Shown one piece after another: positions 1 to 8,531 of a DNA stretch of 64,000 nt; positions within the stretch are counted from its first letter, which is position 1; the number at the start of each line of letters is the position of its first letter. Under the pieces are notes generated by a model. The model was not told where the DNA came from and made no database searches. It was given only the letters and a program-made list of their open reading frames with translations. The stretch is from DAOPXV01 sp035352535 (GTDB lineage Bacteria; Muiribacteriota; UBA9980), in NCBI GenBank assembly GCA_964545075.1, contig CAZJFS010000004.1, forward strand, positions 1 to 64,000, in the 5' to 3' direction. A program made the translations under genes and the position numbers.

Positions 1-675
1 TCTTAGATCTTTCATAAGCGATATCACTTCGTCTGATGATTCTCCCAGACCCGCCATTATTCCAGATTTAGAATATATACCGGTTGAAAAACGCTTTACG
101 TTTTTTATAAGTTTGAGCGATCGGTCATAATTTGCGCCGCATCTGACTTTTTGGTATAACGAGGGGACGGTTTCAAGATTATGCGATAAAATGGTAAGCC
201 CGGGCGCCGAAAGAATCGTTTTTAAGTTTTCTTCATTGCCGGCGAGATCCGGGATGAGCGCTTCTATTTTAATTTCCGGTTTTGTTTCGTGAATTTTAGT
301 TATAACGTGGCTGTAATGTTGGGCGCCGCCATCTGAAAGATCGTCGCGGGTAGGGGATGTGAGGACCACGTATTTCAGTTCGAGCCTTCGGATCGCTTCG
401 GCTACGTTTTCAATTTCCGAGCTGTCAGGCGGCAGCGGTTTTTCACGGCCCACGGCGCAGAATGAACAACCGCGCGTGCAATTTTTTCCGAGAATTAGAA
501 ATGTCGCTACGCGGTCTTTGAAACATTTTCCACGGTTGGGGCAGAGAGCGCTCTCGCAGACGGTGTTTAAATTAAGCTCTTCCAGAAGCGACCTGGTTTG
601 AAGACTCGCGCCTTTTCTATAATTTTTTTTATTTTCAAGTATATCATTCTTTAGTTTTTCCGGTATTTTCAGCAT
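1..675 (-). CDS. lipA: Lipoyl synthase (radical SAM), C-terminus cut by window edge
   Basis: Lipoyl synthase inserts two sulfurs into octanoyl groups carried on lipoyl domains (cytosolic, radical SAM). The reading frame is open from an ATG at 675 to the window edge, 225 codons. Residues about 40-51 carry the auxiliary-cluster motif CESALCPNRGKC (CX4CX5C). The radical-SAM motif CTRGCSFC (CX3CX2C) follows after ATFLILGKN. This pair of cysteine motifs is diagnostic of LipA. The sequence then continues through VVLTSPTRDDLSDGGA, also typical. About 60-80 C-terminal residues lie outside the window. A sigma-70-like promoter sits upstream at 771-799. The gene is divergent from hpt. Confidence 0.95.
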   Translation of the reverse strand, partial: MLKIPEKLKNDILENKKNYRKGASLQTRSLLEELNLNTVCESALCPNRGKCFKDRVATFLILGKNCTRGCSFCAVGREKPLPPDSSEIENVAEAIRRLELKYVVLTSPTRDDLSDGGAQHYSHVITKIHETKPEIKIEALIPDLAGNEENLKTILSAPGLTILSHNLETVPSLYQKVRCGANYDRSLKLIKNVKRFSTGIYSKSGIMAGLGESSDEVISLMKDLR

Positions 676-770
676 TCGGTTTGTCCTTACTTCTGTCGTG
701 GAATATAGCAACGGCTAACATTTAAGAATACGGCACAGTTCTTTGTCCGTAAATAAATATATCATCATAA

Positions 771-799
771 ATTATACACTTCATTGCGTTAAAAATCAA
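771..799 (-). promoter_or_regulatory. Sigma-70-type promoter for lipA
   Basis: On the minus strand, TTGATT (799-794) is followed by 17 nt and TATAAT (776-771), about 100 nt before the lipA ATG. The -10 is a perfect consensus and the spacing is ideal. Confidence 0.6.
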
Positions 800-819
800 T
801 ATTTAAAGCTGAATATTTA

Positions 820-848
820 TTTACTTTTCGGGTGTTTTGTAGTAGAAT
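820..848 (+). promoter_or_regulatory. Candidate sigma-70-type promoter for hpt
   Basis: TTTACT (820-825), 17 nt, TAGAAT (843-848), about 45 nt before the hpt ATG. Both hexamers deviate from consensus, but the spacing matches the other promoters in this window. Confidence 0.4.
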
Positions 849-893
849 TCATAGTATAGGGTAAAGAAAAAAGGAGCGTTTTAACCCCCCACT

Positions 894-1451
894 ATGGAAA
901 AATATATTTCTTACAATCTTAAAAACAAGGAAATTCGTTTTAAAAAGATAATATCTGAAATGCAGATACAAAAAAGGGTCCGAGAACTTGCTACGCGCAT
1001 CAGCATTGATTTTCAGGGCGAGTCGGTATATCTTGTAGCGATATTGAAAGGCGCGTTCGTTTTATTGTCGGATCTGGCCAAATATATAACGGTTCCATGC
1101 GAGTGCGGTTTTATGGGCGTGTCAAGTTATGGCAATGCTCGAGTTTCGAGCGGTAATGTTCGTATTACTAAAGATCTGGATGAGGATATAGAGGGGAAGA
1201 ACGTTATTATCGTCGAAGACATTGTAGATACCGGTATAACGCTCAGTTTTTTAAAGGAATATATGAGGACGAGAAAACCAAAGAACGTCAGGATCTGCTC
1301 GCTGCTTTCAAAGACTGAATGCAGAAAGGCTGATGTCGTCGTAGAATACGTAGGGTTTGAAATAGCTAACGAGTTCGTCATAGGTTACGGCCTTGATTAT
1401 GAACAATATTTAAGAAATCTTCCATACATAGCTTCGGTTAAAATTGATTGA
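894..1451 (+). CDS. hpt: Hypoxanthine phosphoribosyltransferase
   Basis: Purine salvage enzyme that makes IMP/GMP from hypoxanthine/guanine and PRPP in the cytosol. The 185-residue length is normal for the family. The PRPP-binding loop VIIVEDIVDTGITL lies at residues about 104-117 (acidic pair ED, then DTG-T). An earlier LKGAFVLLSDL segment matches the family loop I region. The start at 894 preserves the usual N-terminal segment leading into QKRVRELATRIS. The best Shine-Dalgarno (AAGGAG at 871) is rather far from this ATG, so the start is slightly uncertain. A C-terminal VGYGLDYEQYLRNLPYI-like ending (here VIGYGLDYEQYLRNLPYI) is a hallmark of bacterial Hpt. The gene stands alone and is followed by the MBL hydrolase on the same strand. 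Confidence 0.93.
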   Translation: MEKYISYNLKNKEIRFKKIISEMQIQKRVRELATRISIDFQGESVYLVAILKGAFVLLSDLAKYITVPCECGFMGVSSYGNARVSSGNVRITKDLDEDIEGKNVIIVEDIVDTGITLSFLKEYMRTRKPKNVRICSLLSKTECRKADVVVEYVGFEIANEFVIGYGLDYEQYLRNLPYIASVKID

Positions 1452-1526
1452 AAATGAAATGGATTTTTATTTTGATAATCTAATCGCGTTTATTGTTTTT
1501 AAAGAATGCATTTTAAGAGGTAAAAT

Positions 1527-2171
1527 ATGCTTTTAAAAAATATTTTAACAACGCAGCTTGGCGAACTTCAGACCAACTGTTATATAATTTATTGTGAACG
1601 GACCAAAAAATGCGCTATAATCGATCCGGGAGCCGAACCTGAAAAACTGGTCAGAAAGATAGATTCGCTTAGGCTTATGCCTGAATATATTCTTTTAACG
1701 CATGGCCATTATGATCATATAGGCGCCGTGAAATATCTTTTAGAATTTTATAAAAATTACGGGATAAAACTTGCGTGCCATGCCGAGGAAATTGAAACCA
1801 TTATCAATCCAAAGCTTAACTATTCCGAGATGTTCGGGATACCGTGCGCGTTGCCTGAACCGAATTTAAAACTTGTGGAAGGCGATGTTATAAAAATAGG
1901 CGATAGCGTCAAACTTGAGGTAATTCACACGCCGGGGCATACTTTTGGCGGATGCTGCTTTAAATATGAAGATAAAGTATTGTTTTCGGGCGATACTCTT
2001 TTTAACCAGTCTATAGGACGGACGGATCTCTATGGCGGAAGCATTGAAAAAATTATTGCGGCCATAAGGGAAAAGCTTTTTATACTCGACGATAAAATGA
2101 TGGTACTTCCGGGACACGGGCCGCATACGAATATCGGTGCCGAAAAATCTCACAACATGTACGTCGAATAG
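1527..2171 (+). CDS. MBL-fold metallo-hydrolase (glyoxalase II-like)
   Basis: 214-residue metallo-beta-lactamase-fold hydrolase. The metal-binding motif LLTHGHYDHIGAV (HXHXDH) lies near residue 57. Further metal ligands follow in HTPGHTFGG, SGDTLF and the late LPGHGP segment. The N-terminus QLGELQTNCYII and the overall length match the short YcbL/glyoxalase-II-like thioesterase branch rather than full glyoxalase II with its C-terminal substrate domain. Likely a cytosolic thioester or related hydrolase; the substrate cannot be read from sequence. Shine-Dalgarno AAGAGG precedes the ATG. Same strand as hpt and the downstream penicillin-binding protein, and possibly co-transcribed with hpt (75-nt gap). 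Confidence 0.85.
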   Translation: MLLKNILTTQLGELQTNCYIIYCERTKKCAIIDPGAEPEKLVRKIDSLRLMPEYILLTHGHYDHIGAVKYLLEFYKNYGIKLACHAEEIETIINPKLNYSEMFGIPCALPEPNLKLVEGDVIKIGDSVKLEVIHTPGHTFGGCCFKYEDKVLFSGDTLFNQSIGRTDLYGGSIEKIIAAIREKLFILDDKMMVLPGHGPHTNIGAEKSHNMYVE

Positions 2172-2260
2172 CCGCTTGATTAATGAAAAACAAAATATAG
2201 CCGATAACACTCTATAATGTATCAGCATTCCATTTGTTTAAGCTTAGGAGAGTGAGATCA

Positions 2261-4549
2261 GTGCAAACTGTTCAAATAAAACCCAAACCTAAAAGATCGT
2301 TGATCTTTTCATTTATAAAGTTTTTCTTTTTTCTTTTCCTTATGTTTACCGTTGTCGTGACGGGAGTCGTAATCGGCGTTGTAAAGACCTTTTCAGATCA
2401 GCTTCCCGAAGTAGGCTATCATACCTACAAACCGAAGCTTAATACCAAAGTTTACGATTGCAATAATAATCAGATAGCTGAATTTCATGAGGTCGAGAAC
2501 CGTTCCGAAAAGGTAGCGCTCGCCGAAGTGAGCCTGAAACTTCAGCAGGCATTTCTGGCTATAGAGGATGCCCGTTTTTACGATCACTACGGCATAGATT
2601 TCGTTCGCATAGTCGGAGCTATGGTTGCCAACTGGAAAAGCGGCGGCGTCAGGCAGGGCGCATCCACAATCACGCAACAGCTCGCCAGAAACGCATTTTT
2701 GACGCAGGAACAGACTTTCGCCCGTAAAATAAAGGAAATATTGCTTTCCTTTAAAATAGAGCAGAAGTTCTCGAAACAGGAAATTTTTGAACTTTACCTC
2801 AATGAAATTTATTTCGGGCATGGCGCATGGGGCGTGGCTTCGGCGTCGGAAATATATTTCGGCAAAAAACCCGCCGAATTGTCGCTGGCGGAAGCCGCGA
2901 TCCTGGCTGGTATGCCTAAAAACCCTTCCAAATATGATCCGTTTGTGAATCCGCAAAGAGCTAAAGAAAGGCAGATACTCGTTTTAAATAAAATGGCCGA
3001 ACACGGTTTCGTTACCGCGGCGCAGGCCACGACCGCCAAGGACTCGCCGATCCATCTTAAAACCACGAAGAAAGAGATCGCCGCGGCGCCATATTTCGTA
3101 GAATACGTAAGAACTCAACTTATAAATAAATTCGGCCCTAAAAAAGTTTATACGTCGGGCCTGAAAGTTTATACTACGATTGATATGAAATATCAGAAGG
3201 ACGCGGAAACGGCATTTTTGAACGCGCAAATATATAAAGACAACCCGCTTGATAAAAAACCAACCCTGCAGGGCGCGCTTATTTCACTGGAACCGCAGAC
3301 CGGTTATATAAAAGCCATGGTCGGCGGCAGATCTTATGAGCAGAGTGAATTCAACCGGGCGGTACAGGCTAGAAGACAGCCGGGTTCTACATTTAAAACA
3401 TTCATTTATGCCGCCGCCATGCAGATGGGTATGTCGCCTAACACGGTTATGGAGGATGAGCCCATTGAATTTACGAACCCTTATACCGGAAAAGTATGGC
3501 GTCCGTCTAACTATGAGGGTAAATACTTCGGCGCGATCACCCTTAGAGCGGCTTTTGAAAAATCACTCAATTCTATAGCCGTCAAGCTTTTACAGAAAGC
3601 AGGCATTCCGAGGGTTATAGCTCTCGCGCATAAGATGGGCATAAGAACGACGCTTGGCGCGAATATGTCGCTCGCCCTCGGCGCGTGCGATGTTACTCCT
3701 TTAGATATTGCTTCGGCATATGGCGTTATAGCTAACAGCGGCGTACGCGTTCCACCTGTATCGATAATAAAGGTAACGGATAACGATGGCAATATATTGT
3801 TAGAAAATGTTTACAAGGGTGAAGAGGTTATGGACGCCGATACTGCTTTTGTCATGGTGGATATCATGAAAGGCGTTGTTGAACGCGGAACTGGAACTTC
3901 GGCCAAAATAGGAAGGCCGGCGGCCGGCAAATCAGGAACGACCAATAATTATGTCGACGCATGGTTCATAGGATTTGTTCCAAATCTTGTCACGGCGATA
4001 TATGTAGGAAACGACGACCGCGTGACTCTCGGCCATGGCAAGGCCGGCGGCCGCGTAGTCGGCCCGATCTGGCGCGAATATATGGCGGCGGTTGTAAAAG
4101 ATACGCCCATCTTAGACTTTAAGGAACCCAAAAATATCCTGAAAAAAATGGTGTGTAAAGAATCCGGACTTATCGCATGTGAAACATGCAAAAATAAAAC
4201 GGAGCAGTCCTTCAGGCGCGGCACCGAGCCTGAATCTATGTGTAATCATGGCGGAGACGATGAAAATATCGATAATTATTTCGAGCGTGACAACAGCAGT
4301 GAGATCGCGTCGAAAAAATCCGTTGATTATACTGAATCCGAAAATGATATAGTTGCTGAAACCGGTGGCGGAGAAGCGTCTGAAGATGTGAACGTCGAGG
4401 ACGAAGGCGCTTTTGATCCTTCCGTTCCGGCGGCTCCCGCGGCAAAAGCTCAGCCTGCGAAGTCCGAAGTTAAAACCGATAAAATGCAGGCAAGCGTCAG
4501 CGTAAAATCGGATGTGGATGATGATTCGTCCGCGGTTGAAGAAGAATAG
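2261..4549 (+). CDS. mrcA: Class A penicillin-binding protein (PBP1A-type)
   Basis: Bifunctional peptidoglycan synthase anchored in the inner membrane. A Lys/Arg-rich N-terminus leads into one transmembrane helix (FIKFFFFLFLMFTVVVTGVV). The GT51 transglycosylase domain follows with EDARFYDHYGID and GASTITQQLARN. The transpeptidase domain has all three motifs: the SXXK serine in PGSTFK, SXN in SLNS, and KSG in AAGKSGTTNN. The roughly 110-residue C-terminal tail is acidic and low in complexity, with a small cysteine cluster (CKESGLIACETCKNK) before it. An in-frame TTG exists at 2234 but has no ribosome site. GTG at 2261 lies 10 nt after AGGAG (2246-2250) and is preferred. A lone TATAAT at 2213-2218 may be part of its promoter. 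Confidence 0.93.
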   Translation: MQTVQIKPKPKRSLIFSFIKFFFFLFLMFTVVVTGVVIGVVKTFSDQLPEVGYHTYKPKLNTKVYDCNNNQIAEFHEVENRSEKVALAEVSLKLQQAFLAIEDARFYDHYGIDFVRIVGAMVANWKSGGVRQGASTITQQLARNAFLTQEQTFARKIKEILLSFKIEQKFSKQEIFELYLNEIYFGHGAWGVASASEIYFGKKPAELSLAEAAILAGMPKNPSKYDPFVNPQRAKERQILVLNKMAEHGFVTAAQATTAKDSPIHLKTTKKEIAAAPYFVEYVRTQLINKFGPKKVYTSGLKVYTTIDMKYQKDAETAFLNAQIYKDNPLDKKPTLQGALISLEPQTGYIKAMVGGRSYEQSEFNRAVQARRQPGSTFKTFIYAAAMQMGMSPNTVMEDEPIEFTNPYTGKVWRPSNYEGKYFGAITLRAAFEKSLNSIAVKLLQKAGIPRVIALAHKMGIRTTLGANMSLALGACDVTPLDIASAYGVIANSGVRVPPVSIIKVTDNDGNILLENVYKGEEVMDADTAFVMVDIMKGVVERGTGTSAKIGRPAAGKSGTTNNYVDAWFIGFVPNLVTAIYVGNDDRVTLGHGKAGGRVVGPIWREYMAAVVKDTPILDFKEPKNILKKMVCKESGLIACETCKNKTEQSFRRGTEPESMCNHGGDDENIDNYFERDNSSEIASKKSVDYTESENDIVAETGGGEASEDVNVEDEGAFDPSVPAAPAAKAQPAKSEVKTDKMQASVSVKSDVDDDSSAVEEE

Positions 4550-4590
4550 AAAATAAATATCGTACAGAATGCAAAAGAAGCATCAATATA

Positions 4591-4630
4591 AAAAAATCAG
4601 GCTTTTTGATAATTAAAAGCCTGATTTTTT
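4591..4630. terminator. Bidirectional intrinsic terminator
   Basis: AAAAAATCAGGCTTTT, a short loop, then AAAAGCCTGATTTTTT form a strong hairpin with A/T flanks on both sides. It lies between the convergent penicillin-binding protein gene and the minus-strand gene ending at 4659, so it can serve both. Confidence 0.85.
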
Positions 4631-4658
4631 ATTGCAATGGTAAGTTTTTAAATTAAAT

Positions 4659-5621
4659 TCAATTAATGCTTAAAAGCCTTTTTATTTCGTTCCACTCGTT
4701 GGTAAGATATGGCGATAACTCGTCTTTTTTGCTTACAAGTTCAAGCAGTGGAAAAGTCGTAAAAGTTTTTTTCGACGTATATGATCCGTTATCCGAAATT
4801 ATGAACGTCTGGGCTCCTTCATAAGAACGCCGTCTGGTGACAATTAATTCGCTTTTCGTGTCGAGATGAGTTCTTATTATATCGATACTTTCCGATATCG
4901 CTTCGTCCGGAAGCGTCATGCCGCGGACGGCCGACCATTTAGCTAAAAATGAAAGCCCTCTTAAAATATCGTATTCATAGAACCTTGGAAAACAAAGCTG
5001 TTTCCATGTTTCGTTAATGACCGCGCCATTCGTCGAGCGCATAAGTTTATGGTTTATTATATATTTAGCGCCGCGATCTAAAAAACTCGTTTCCTCTTCA
5101 CTGAACTTATGACGGGTGCATGTTATGATGGCTTCGAGCGCCGGCAGCGTCGAAACCATGGAACTTTTCGGCGTGGTTTTCACATATGCCGCTTCGTCGC
5201 AATTTAATCCTCCGTCAGGCATCTGATATTTCAAGAACCATTCGCGGGCCCACGGCAACGCTTCATCGACTTCAATATCGCATGCGTAGAAGATCTTATA
5301 CATGGAGGCCAAACCGCAATGGCACATAATCGTCCTGAAATCCGTTCCGACCGGCGCGTCTTTTTCCGTAAATGGAAAATAGTGAAGATAGTGACTGTCA
5401 ATAGCTTCCAGCATCGCGTGGGAAATTTTTTGAGGTATCATTTCAGCCAGTCCCATCTCATGCAGCAGCGCCATATGCCACCACGGAGAATTCCATTTTG
5501 GCCAGTAGGGATCGATTTTTATACTTTTCAAGGCTTCATCCGAATCGAGATAATCGATAGACTGGTTCAATGCCGAGGAATATTCAGGTTTTATTATATT
5601 CTTTGTTGTCGTTTTTTTCAT
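4659..5621 (-). CDS. Prenyltransferase/squalene-cyclase-like alpha-toroid protein
   Basis: About 320 residues, with no signal peptide. The segment WFLKYQMPDGGLNCDE resembles the QXXDGGW/N repeats of the terpenoid-cyclase/prenyltransferase alpha-alpha toroid superfamily. The rest is helical and rich in Trp and Tyr, consistent with such a barrel, e.g. WHMALLHEMGL and ALEAIITCTRHKF. No catalytic DXDD (cyclase) or zinc motif (prenyltransferase) is evident, so enzymatic activity is uncertain. Standalone bacterial proteins of this type are mostly unassigned. Start: ATG at 5621 follows AAAAGGA by 8 nt; a longer in-frame extension to 5660 lacks a ribosome site. No clear co-transcribed neighbour. It converges with the penicillin-binding protein gene. 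Confidence 0.55.
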   Translation of the reverse strand: MKKTTTKNIIKPEYSSALNQSIDYLDSDEALKSIKIDPYWPKWNSPWWHMALLHEMGLAEMIPQKISHAMLEAIDSHYLHYFPFTEKDAPVGTDFRTIMCHCGLASMYKIFYACDIEVDEALPWAREWFLKYQMPDGGLNCDEAAYVKTTPKSSMVSTLPALEAIITCTRHKFSEEETSFLDRGAKYIINHKLMRSTNGAVINETWKQLCFPRFYEYDILRGLSFLAKWSAVRGMTLPDEAISESIDIIRTHLDTKSELIVTRRRSYEGAQTFIISDNGSYTSKKTFTTFPLLELVSKKDELSPYLTNEWNEIKRLLSIN

Positions 5622-5759
5622 GGCCGTGTCCTTTTTATAATACCTATAAACTATCAGCAATGATATTCATGAGTAAAAAAATAACAGGACAAAATTTTTA
5701 TGAAAATTCGATCCCGTTATTTTAATGAGCTTTTATTCTAATATTAATTTAAGCCCGCA

Positions 5760-6461
5760 TTATTTGTTTTCAGTGATAGTTTCGGCCGTTTTTTCTACGG
5801 CTTTTTTAGCTTTTTTAGTTTTTTTCGCGGCTTTTTTAACTTTCTTCGGCTTTTCTACGGCTTTTTCAGTTTCATCGGGAACGATCTCTTCGATATTTTC
5901 TTTTGCGGGTTCTTTAACGATCTGCTCTTCGGCCGTTTTTTCTTCGGTTGCTACTTCTTTTTTAGCGGTTTCAGTTTTTTTTACTTCGGCTTTTTTTCCG
6001 GCTATTCTTGCCTTACATTCTTCGCATGCGTTTAAAATCGATGCCGCGATGCACTTATCGCAAAGTTCGGCGTATGATTTACCCTTGCAGTATTCGCAGT
6101 TTTCGTTTGAATAAATAACGGCTTTGGCTTTGCAAACTTCGCATAAAAGTTTTGTGTCTTTTATTGGTTTTGATCTCATGCCGGATGTGCTGCCGGAGGA
6201 CGTTCCGAGTTTGTTGTCGAGGACTTCGTTTATAAGGCCGCCATCCATATTTTTATAATTTGTGACATCCTTGACCGTCTCGGAATCCTGACTTTCAAGG
6301 TTTCTTGCTCTTGTCGAAGGCTTGTCCATGTTAAATTTCATTCCCGCGCCGAAAAATGATGCTTTGGCGTCCTGCATATCGTCCTGTGAAAAGGCTGCGT
6401 TCGGGAATATGAATAATGCCGTGATTATAAAAGCTAATATTGTTACCGGGGTCTTTTTCAT
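5760..6461 (-). CDS. Secreted Cys-rich protein with Lys-rich tail
   Basis: I do not recognise a named family. The N-terminus is a clear Sec signal peptide (MKKTPVTILAFIITALFIF, then PNAAFSQDD). A spacer of about 75 residues precedes a cysteine-rich module at residues about 107-152 holding LLCEVCK, CEYCK, LCDKC and ACEECK. These four CX2C pairs look like a zinc-ribbon or iron-binding pair. The C-terminal 80 residues alternate Lys with Ala/Glu/Thr, ending in KPKKVKKAAKKTKKAKK, like a histone-H1-type or cell-wall-binding basic tail. Transcribed alone from a strong promoter at 6492-6520, with GAGGTG before the ATG. Exported CX2C modules may be disulfides or metal sites; the tail could bind anionic polymers (inference). 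Confidence 0.7.
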   Translation of the reverse strand: MKKTPVTILAFIITALFIFPNAAFSQDDMQDAKASFFGAGMKFNMDKPSTRARNLESQDSETVKDVTNYKNMDGGLINEVLDNKLGTSSGSTSGMRSKPIKDTKLLCEVCKAKAVIYSNENCEYCKGKSYAELCDKCIAASILNACEECKARIAGKKAEVKKTETAKKEVATEEKTAEEQIVKEPAKENIEEIVPDETEKAVEKPKKVKKAAKKTKKAKKAVEKTAETITENK

Positions 6462-6491
6462 AAAATTTTCACCTCATGGAATTTTTAACTG

Positions 6492-6520
6492 ATTATACAA
6501 TAATTTTAGATTAAAGTCAA
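6492..6520 (-). promoter_or_regulatory. Sigma-70-type promoter
   Basis: Minus strand: TTGACT (6520-6515), 17 nt, TATAAT (6497-6492), about 30 nt before the ATG of the secreted Cys-rich protein. Near-perfect consensus. Confidence 0.8.
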
Positions 6521-6599
6521 TCGGCGTGAAAGAAGCTTCAAAAATTATTGATATTAGCGGGGAATCGAATTTCGTTTAAATGAAAATAAAAAAGCAAAA

Positions 6600-6647
6600 A
6601 AATAAAACATCCCCGGCTTTTGTTAAAGCGGAGGATGTTTTATTTTT
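6600..6647. terminator. Intrinsic terminator
   Basis: AATAAAACATCC and GGATGTTTTATT pair around a loop, with A-rich and T-rich flanks. It lies just beyond the stop of the minus-strand GX3/TPR protein gene. Confidence 0.75.
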
Positions 6648-6680
6648 ATTGGTTATTATGTTATTAAATTAGCTTGAGTA

Positions 6681-8173
6681 TTAGAAGCTGCCCCAGAATG
6701 AATTGAGCTTCTTTATTCTTTTTTTTGCGTCTTCAGCGATCGACGTGTTCGGGAAGCTGTCGACGACCTTCTGATAAGCGGCTTTAGCGGCGTCTTTGTT
6801 CTTCATTTTTTCGAAGCACTCGCCCTGCTTGAAGAATGCTTCGGGTAAGCGCTGGCTTCTCGGGAAGTTAGCTACCCAGAAGTTGAGCATATCCATCGAT
6901 TTGTCGTAGTATTTTTTAGCGCCGATACCTATGAAACCGCCGGTCTTAACTTCAAGGAGCATTGAAGCTATGTTAAGAACGGTGTCTTCTTTCATTGTTT
7001 CAGGATTGTTAAGGTAATGTATTATAAATATTGCGAGTGATGTTTCATAATCGCCTTTTTTCATGAACGTGTGACCGGCATACCAGAAAGCTTTGTTTCT
7101 GAAACCGTTCGGAACTCCGACCGCTTCTTCGATCATTACTATGTTGAATCTTAAAAGCGCGGTAGTATAATCGCCGCGGTTCAACGCGTCGAGGCCGGTC
7201 GCGAACTGTTCTTCGATAGAGAGCATGTGGTTTCCATTATTGTAGTGGATGACCATGTCGCCTTTTCTCTGACCTTCCTGGAATCCCGCCTGATAAGCCG
7301 CGGGGTATGTTTTTCTGCTGCCGTCGCGGATGCCTTCGTTTCTGCCGGTATTTCTGCCGTTCATGAGGCCGTCGTTATAGCCGGTAGAGAAATAATTAGG
7401 CATGCGGCTGTCTGATTTAGCGCCGGACGCGGTTCCGAGATCGACTGCAAGCGCCCTTACGCCTGTGGGGAAATTAAGCTTGTTTATGAGGTCTGCGAGT
7501 TTTTCCTGGGTATAAGTATAATTTTGAAATCTTGATATGAATTTTGAATAGCCTTCGCTTTCTCCATTTCTGCGACCTTCATTTTCACCCTGGCTCAGGC
7601 CTATGTTAAAACCGTTCTGATATTCCTGGCGGTATCCTTCGTTATATCCCTGCTGATAGCCCGCGCGATAGTTAGGGTCGTTGTGATAGTCGTAATTCGG
7701 GCTGTTAGGGTCGTTCGGGTTATTTGGATTGTTAGGGCCGGGACCGTTGGGGCCAGGGCCGTTGGGATGATTTGGGTTTATTGGAGGCATNNNNNNNNNN
7801 NNNNNNNNNNNNNNNNNNNNNNNNNNNNNNNNNNNNNNNNNNNNNNNNNNNNNNNNNNNNNNNNNNNNNNNNNNNNNNNNNNNNNNNNNNGGCCGGGACC
7901 GTTGGGGCCAGGGCCGTTGGGATGATTTGGGTTTATTGGAGGCATTGGAGGAGTTACCTGGCCTCCAGTAGCGGGAGAATTCGGATACATATCACCGGTC
8001 TGGTGATATGTCGAGCCGTCCGGAGCCTGATGCGAGTGGCCGGGGTGCGTCGGGTCCCAGTGTTTAGTCGTGGATTCTTCCGAAATGGTTACTTTAAGGT
8101 CTTCGGCTGCGTAAACGGCTGAAAAACCTGCGGTGAGTCCTAAAGCAAGGGCGATAGCAAGAAATTTTTTCAT
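6681..8173 (-). CDS. Secreted GX3-repeat/TPR protein, interrupted by assembly gap
   Basis: One gene split by a 100-N gap. Merging the identical 55-bp ends on both sides of the gap restores a single frame of about 445 residues; the literal sequence does not. It has a signal peptide (MKKFLAIALALGLTAGFSA, cleavage near VYAAED). Then comes a His-rich stretch (HWDPTHPGHSHQ) and a Pro/Asn/Gly linker (NPNHPNGPGPNGPG). Two long arrays have glycine at every fourth residue (GYQQGYNEGYRQ... and GYNDGLMNGRNTG...). A C-terminal helical region with TPR-like repeats includes AAKAAYQKVVDSFPN and resembles the CpoB/YbgF outer-envelope TPR type. Probably periplasmic or surface-bound. A strong promoter lies at 8227-8255 and a terminator follows at 6600-6647. 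Function unknown. Confidence 0.75.
7251..7661 (-). repeat. Two protein-level GX3 tetrad arrays
   Basis: Array 1 (nt 7542-7661) has glycine in nine of ten tetrads; one glycine is replaced by Glu. Array 2 (nt 7251-7382) has eleven tetrads with Gly in nine; Thr and Ala replace the other two. About 50 residues separate the arrays. The period of four residues is strict, with no insertions. The pattern equals the deca-GX3 motif known from eukaryotic Yae1/Lto1-type proteins, here in an exported bacterial protein. Confidence 0.8.
7736..7945. repeat. 55-bp identical ends flanking the assembly gap
   Basis: Bases 7736-7790 and 7891-7945 are identical over 55 bp and abut the N run exactly on both sides. 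This is what two contigs ending in the same k-mer look like when scaffolded without merging. A true tandem repeat of the Pro/Asn/Gly linker cannot be excluded. Confidence 0.85.
7791..7890. other. Assembly gap (100 N)
   Basis: Exactly 100 undetermined bases, the usual placeholder length. The reading frame is not maintained across the literal gap (the shift of gap plus one repeat copy is 155 nt), but it is maintained if the flanking repeats are collapsed. Confidence 0.95.
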
Positions 8174-8226
8174 TATTGATGTTTCCCCCTTTATTGAATT
8201 TTGGTTTTTTAAATTAATGTGAATTA

Positions 8227-8255
8227 ATTATACCAAATTTTTAAGCTTTTGGCAA
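8227..8255 (-). promoter_or_regulatory. Sigma-70-type promoter of the GX3/TPR gene
   Basis: Minus strand: TTGCCA (8255-8250), 17 nt ending in TGG, TATAAT (8232-8227). The TG one base before the -10 makes it an extended -10 promoter. It lies about 54 nt before the ATG at 8173. The rest of the divergent gap (8174-8531) is AT-rich and shows no other gene. Confidence 0.75.
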
Positions 8256-8444
8256 ATTTATCGGCTTAAAAAGTTTATAAGCTTAAATTATTAGTGGTAT
8301 GCCGCGAAAATTTTAATATTAAAAATGGATAATTAAAGAGAACATTATCCAGATTACTAGAAAAGTTTGGTCGCGCTAAAAATCGATATTTTGAAACATA
8401 CTGGTATAACACACAGGAGTGTCGTTCAAATTTAACCGTTTTTA

Positions 8445-8473
8445 TTGACAAAGCCCTTTTCATAAATTATAAT
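8445..8473 (+). promoter_or_regulatory. Consensus sigma-70 promoter
   Basis: TTGACA (8445-8450), exactly 17 nt, TATAAT (8468-8473): a perfect match to consensus at both hexamers. It lies 59 nt before the ATG at 8532 and should drive the DUF4105-like gene and the following phosphatase gene. Confidence 0.85.
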
Positions 8474-8531
8474 TGACGTATCAACTTAATTCCAGATGTG
8501 ATTTTTATTTAATTATAAAGGGGATGACGCT

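Noticed and set aside
359..601. 80-codon open frame near the left edge
   Set aside because: It lies opposite lipA, whose radical-SAM motifs are in the minus-strand frame.
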